Shown: positions 62,832-64,000 of the stretch, piece after piece
Layout: each line of letters begins with the position of its first letter
Numbering within the stretch: position 1 is the stretch's first letter
NCBI RefSeq assembly: GCF_022898935.1
Contig: NZ_JALIRP010000003.1
Span: forward strand, 62,001 to 126,000
DNA: 64,000 nt
Source: Paenibacillus mangrovi
Lineage (GTDB): Bacteria; Bacillota; Bacilli; Paenibacillales; Paenibacillaceae
Reading direction: 5' to 3'
Notes under the pieces: model-generated
What the model saw: only the letters and a program-made list of their open reading frames with translations
The model's database searches: none
What the model was told of the DNA's origin: nothing
Translations under genes and position numbers: made by a program

Positions 62832-63999
62832 CGAATGAGTACCTTTCCGTTTCGTCTTCATCGGGCATCCGGGTCAGAGATTCGAACCGACTCTTCTTGA
62901 TGCCGGCCTTGAGCATCGACTGCTGCGCCTTCTCGGACAGCATGCCGACTCTCTTGTGCCTACCGACGATCTTCAGCACCTTATGCGTCCCCTCTTCCTC
63001 CTGAACGTCTTCGGAGATGAACTTGTAAATCGGGTTGACGATCGGCTCCAGCCCCTCAGAGCCTAGGATTTCCGAAATCGAAGTGACCTTTCGCGTTCCG
63101 TCCGCCAACTTTTCCTGGAAAATGATGAACTTGACCGCCGTGCAAATATTCCGAAGCGCCAGCTCGGCCGGTTCGTTCGATGCCATCAAATACGCCGTCA
63201 GAAAACGGTAGATCGCCTCTCTGTCGCCCTCGGCATGCAGCGTTGTGAAGAAGTAGTGCCCCGTCTGCGCGGCGCGAAGCGCCGTCGCGAATTCGCCCGG
63301 GGTCCGAAGCTCGCCCGGTCCGATCCAGTGAGGAGACTGCCGCATGGCGTTGATGAGCAGGTTCTCCATCGTCGCGGGGCTGGCATCGTCCTCGTCCGGC
63401 ACGGATTCGTACTGCAGCACATCGTTGATGATCCTCCCGTGCTCGCTGCCGCCCTCCCTGCGAAGAAGTCGCATCTCCGACGGATTCTCGATGGTGATGA
63501 TTCTGGACATCGGGTTGATTTCCTTGATCAACACTTCGTTCAGCGTTGTCTTGCCGCTCCCAGTTGGCCCGACCGTGATCCATGACAGATCGGCCTTCGG
63601 GATCAACGACAGCAGCTTGAACATGTTGACCGAGAAGGACTCGTTCTTGATCATGGTCTCGGGGGTGATCGATTTCTTGCTGAATTTGCGGATGACGAAA
63701 GCGGGCATGCCGTATGGCGATATTTCCGCATGCGTCGCATTAACGCGGTACCCCTCGATCGTTCTCGCATTGACCATGGGGATTTTCGGTGTAAGCCGTA
63801 CCTTGGACACCCCGATCAGCTTCGCGATTATCCGTTCCATGTGCTCGCGGTCGCTGAAGTGCTGATCCCACATCAGCGTCTTTCCGCCGCTCTCCACGAA
63901 TATCTGATCCGGTCCGTTCCCCCGGATTTCATCGATCGAGGGGTCCTCCATCGCCTTCGTAATCGGGCCGTAATGGGATATCTCGTCGATGAGCGCCTG
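62809..63999 (-). CDS. tadA: TadA/CpaF-type pilus assembly ATPase (partial at the N-terminus)
   Basis: At least 396 residues are visible; the frame is open to the right edge. The N-terminal domain pattern SHYGPITKAMEDPSIDEIRG, NGPDQIFVESGGK and the NARTIEGYRVNATH core are typical of CpaF. Walker A is VGPTGSGKTTLNE and the Asp-box-like segment is ITIENPSEM. The Walker B/His-box region reads HWIGPGELRTPGEF rather than the usual I(V/L)GEVRGxEA, then TTLHAEGDREAIYR. It drives pilin assembly and is the first visible gene of the Tad/type VII operon. Confidence 0.92.
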   Translation of the reverse strand, partial: QALIDEISHYGPITKAMEDPSIDEIRGNGPDQIFVESGGKTLMWDQHFSDREHMERIIAKLIGVSKVRLTPKIPMVNARTIEGYRVNATHAEISPYGMPAFVIRKFSKKSITPETMIKNESFSVNMFKLLSLIPKADLSWITVGPTGSGKTTLNEVLIKEINPMSRIITIENPSEMRLLRREGGSEHGRIINDVLQYESVPDEDDASPATMENLLINAMRQSPHWIGPGELRTPGEFATALRAAQTGHYFFTTLHAEGDREAIYRFLTAYLMASNEPAELALRNICTAVKFIIFQEKLADGTRKVTSISEILGSEGLEPIVNPIYKFISEDVQEEEGTHKVLKIVGRHKRVGMLSEKAQQSMLKAGIKKSRFESLTRMPDEDETERYSFDEYDFTR

Positions 64000-64000
64000 C

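Overview
The window looks like chromosomal DNA of a Paenibacillus-type Firmicute (order Bacillales). The evidence is strong Shine-Dalgarno sites (GGAGG or AAGGAG) before most genes, Gram-positive lipoprotein signals, a T-box before an aminoacyl-tRNA synthetase, MntR-like boxes before two NRAMP genes, YtcQ/YteP/YtcP-type sugar ABC transporters with a membrane-bound AraC regulator, and a type VII secretion ATPase with WXG100 proteins. This assignment rests on gene content; no rRNA or tRNA gene is visible.

Region 1 (1-22460) is mixed housekeeping and transport. It holds the N-terminal part of a GH13 alpha-glucosidase, an ArsB/NhaD-type transporter behind a possible attenuator, a zinc-ribbon/membrane-protein pair next to a coiled-coil protein, a lipoprotein peptidyl-prolyl isomerase followed by a 116-bp tandem repeat, a ZIP transporter, two NRAMP transporters with matching MntR-like boxes, three efflux or regulator units (ArsR/MFS, MarR, TetR/DHA2 MFS), a DinG-like helicase, an AI-2E-family permease, a CNNM/CorC-type protein, a second-type methionyl-tRNA synthetase with a Met T-box and a C-terminal frameshift, and an M50-type membrane protease.

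Region 2 (22476-46144, all minus strand) is a polysaccharide-utilisation locus. It encodes two carbohydrate ABC importers (two lipoprotein binding proteins and four permeases), a cache-AraC regulator, a GH95 alpha-L-fucosidase-type enzyme, a GH88 unsaturated glucuronyl hydrolase, a heparinase II/III-type lyase, two large proteins of unknown family, a possible double-domain mutarotase, and an aldo-keto reductase, lactonase-type amidohydrolase, SDR and FAH-family hydrolase. Those last four fit the non-phosphorylative L-fucose (or 6-deoxyhexose) route to pyruvate and lactate. The sugar-acid dehydratase needed for that route is not seen. The likely substrate is a fucose- and uronate-containing polysaccharide. 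The second ABC set (42675-46144) is visibly more AT-rich and abuts gene fragments, which suggests separate acquisition.

Region 3 (46145-47874) is a degraded spacer with pseudogene fragments, one small membrane-anchored protein and hairpins.

Region 4 (47875-63999, all minus strand, mostly overlapping or close-packed genes) is the most unusual part. A Tad-type pilus module (CpaF/TadA ATPase, TadB, TadC, an Flp-like pilin, two TadE-like proteins) runs straight into a type VII module (YukD/EsaB ubiquitin-like protein, beta-propeller protein, EssC/EccC ATPase without FHA domains, two WXG100 proteins, a glycine-zipper candidate effector, a multi-pass membrane protein, a copper-amine-oxidase-N-domain protein and a 906-residue secreted protein). 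Within the window there is no EsaA, EssA or EssB, so the Tad-like proteins may supply the membrane platform. The operon continues past the right edge.
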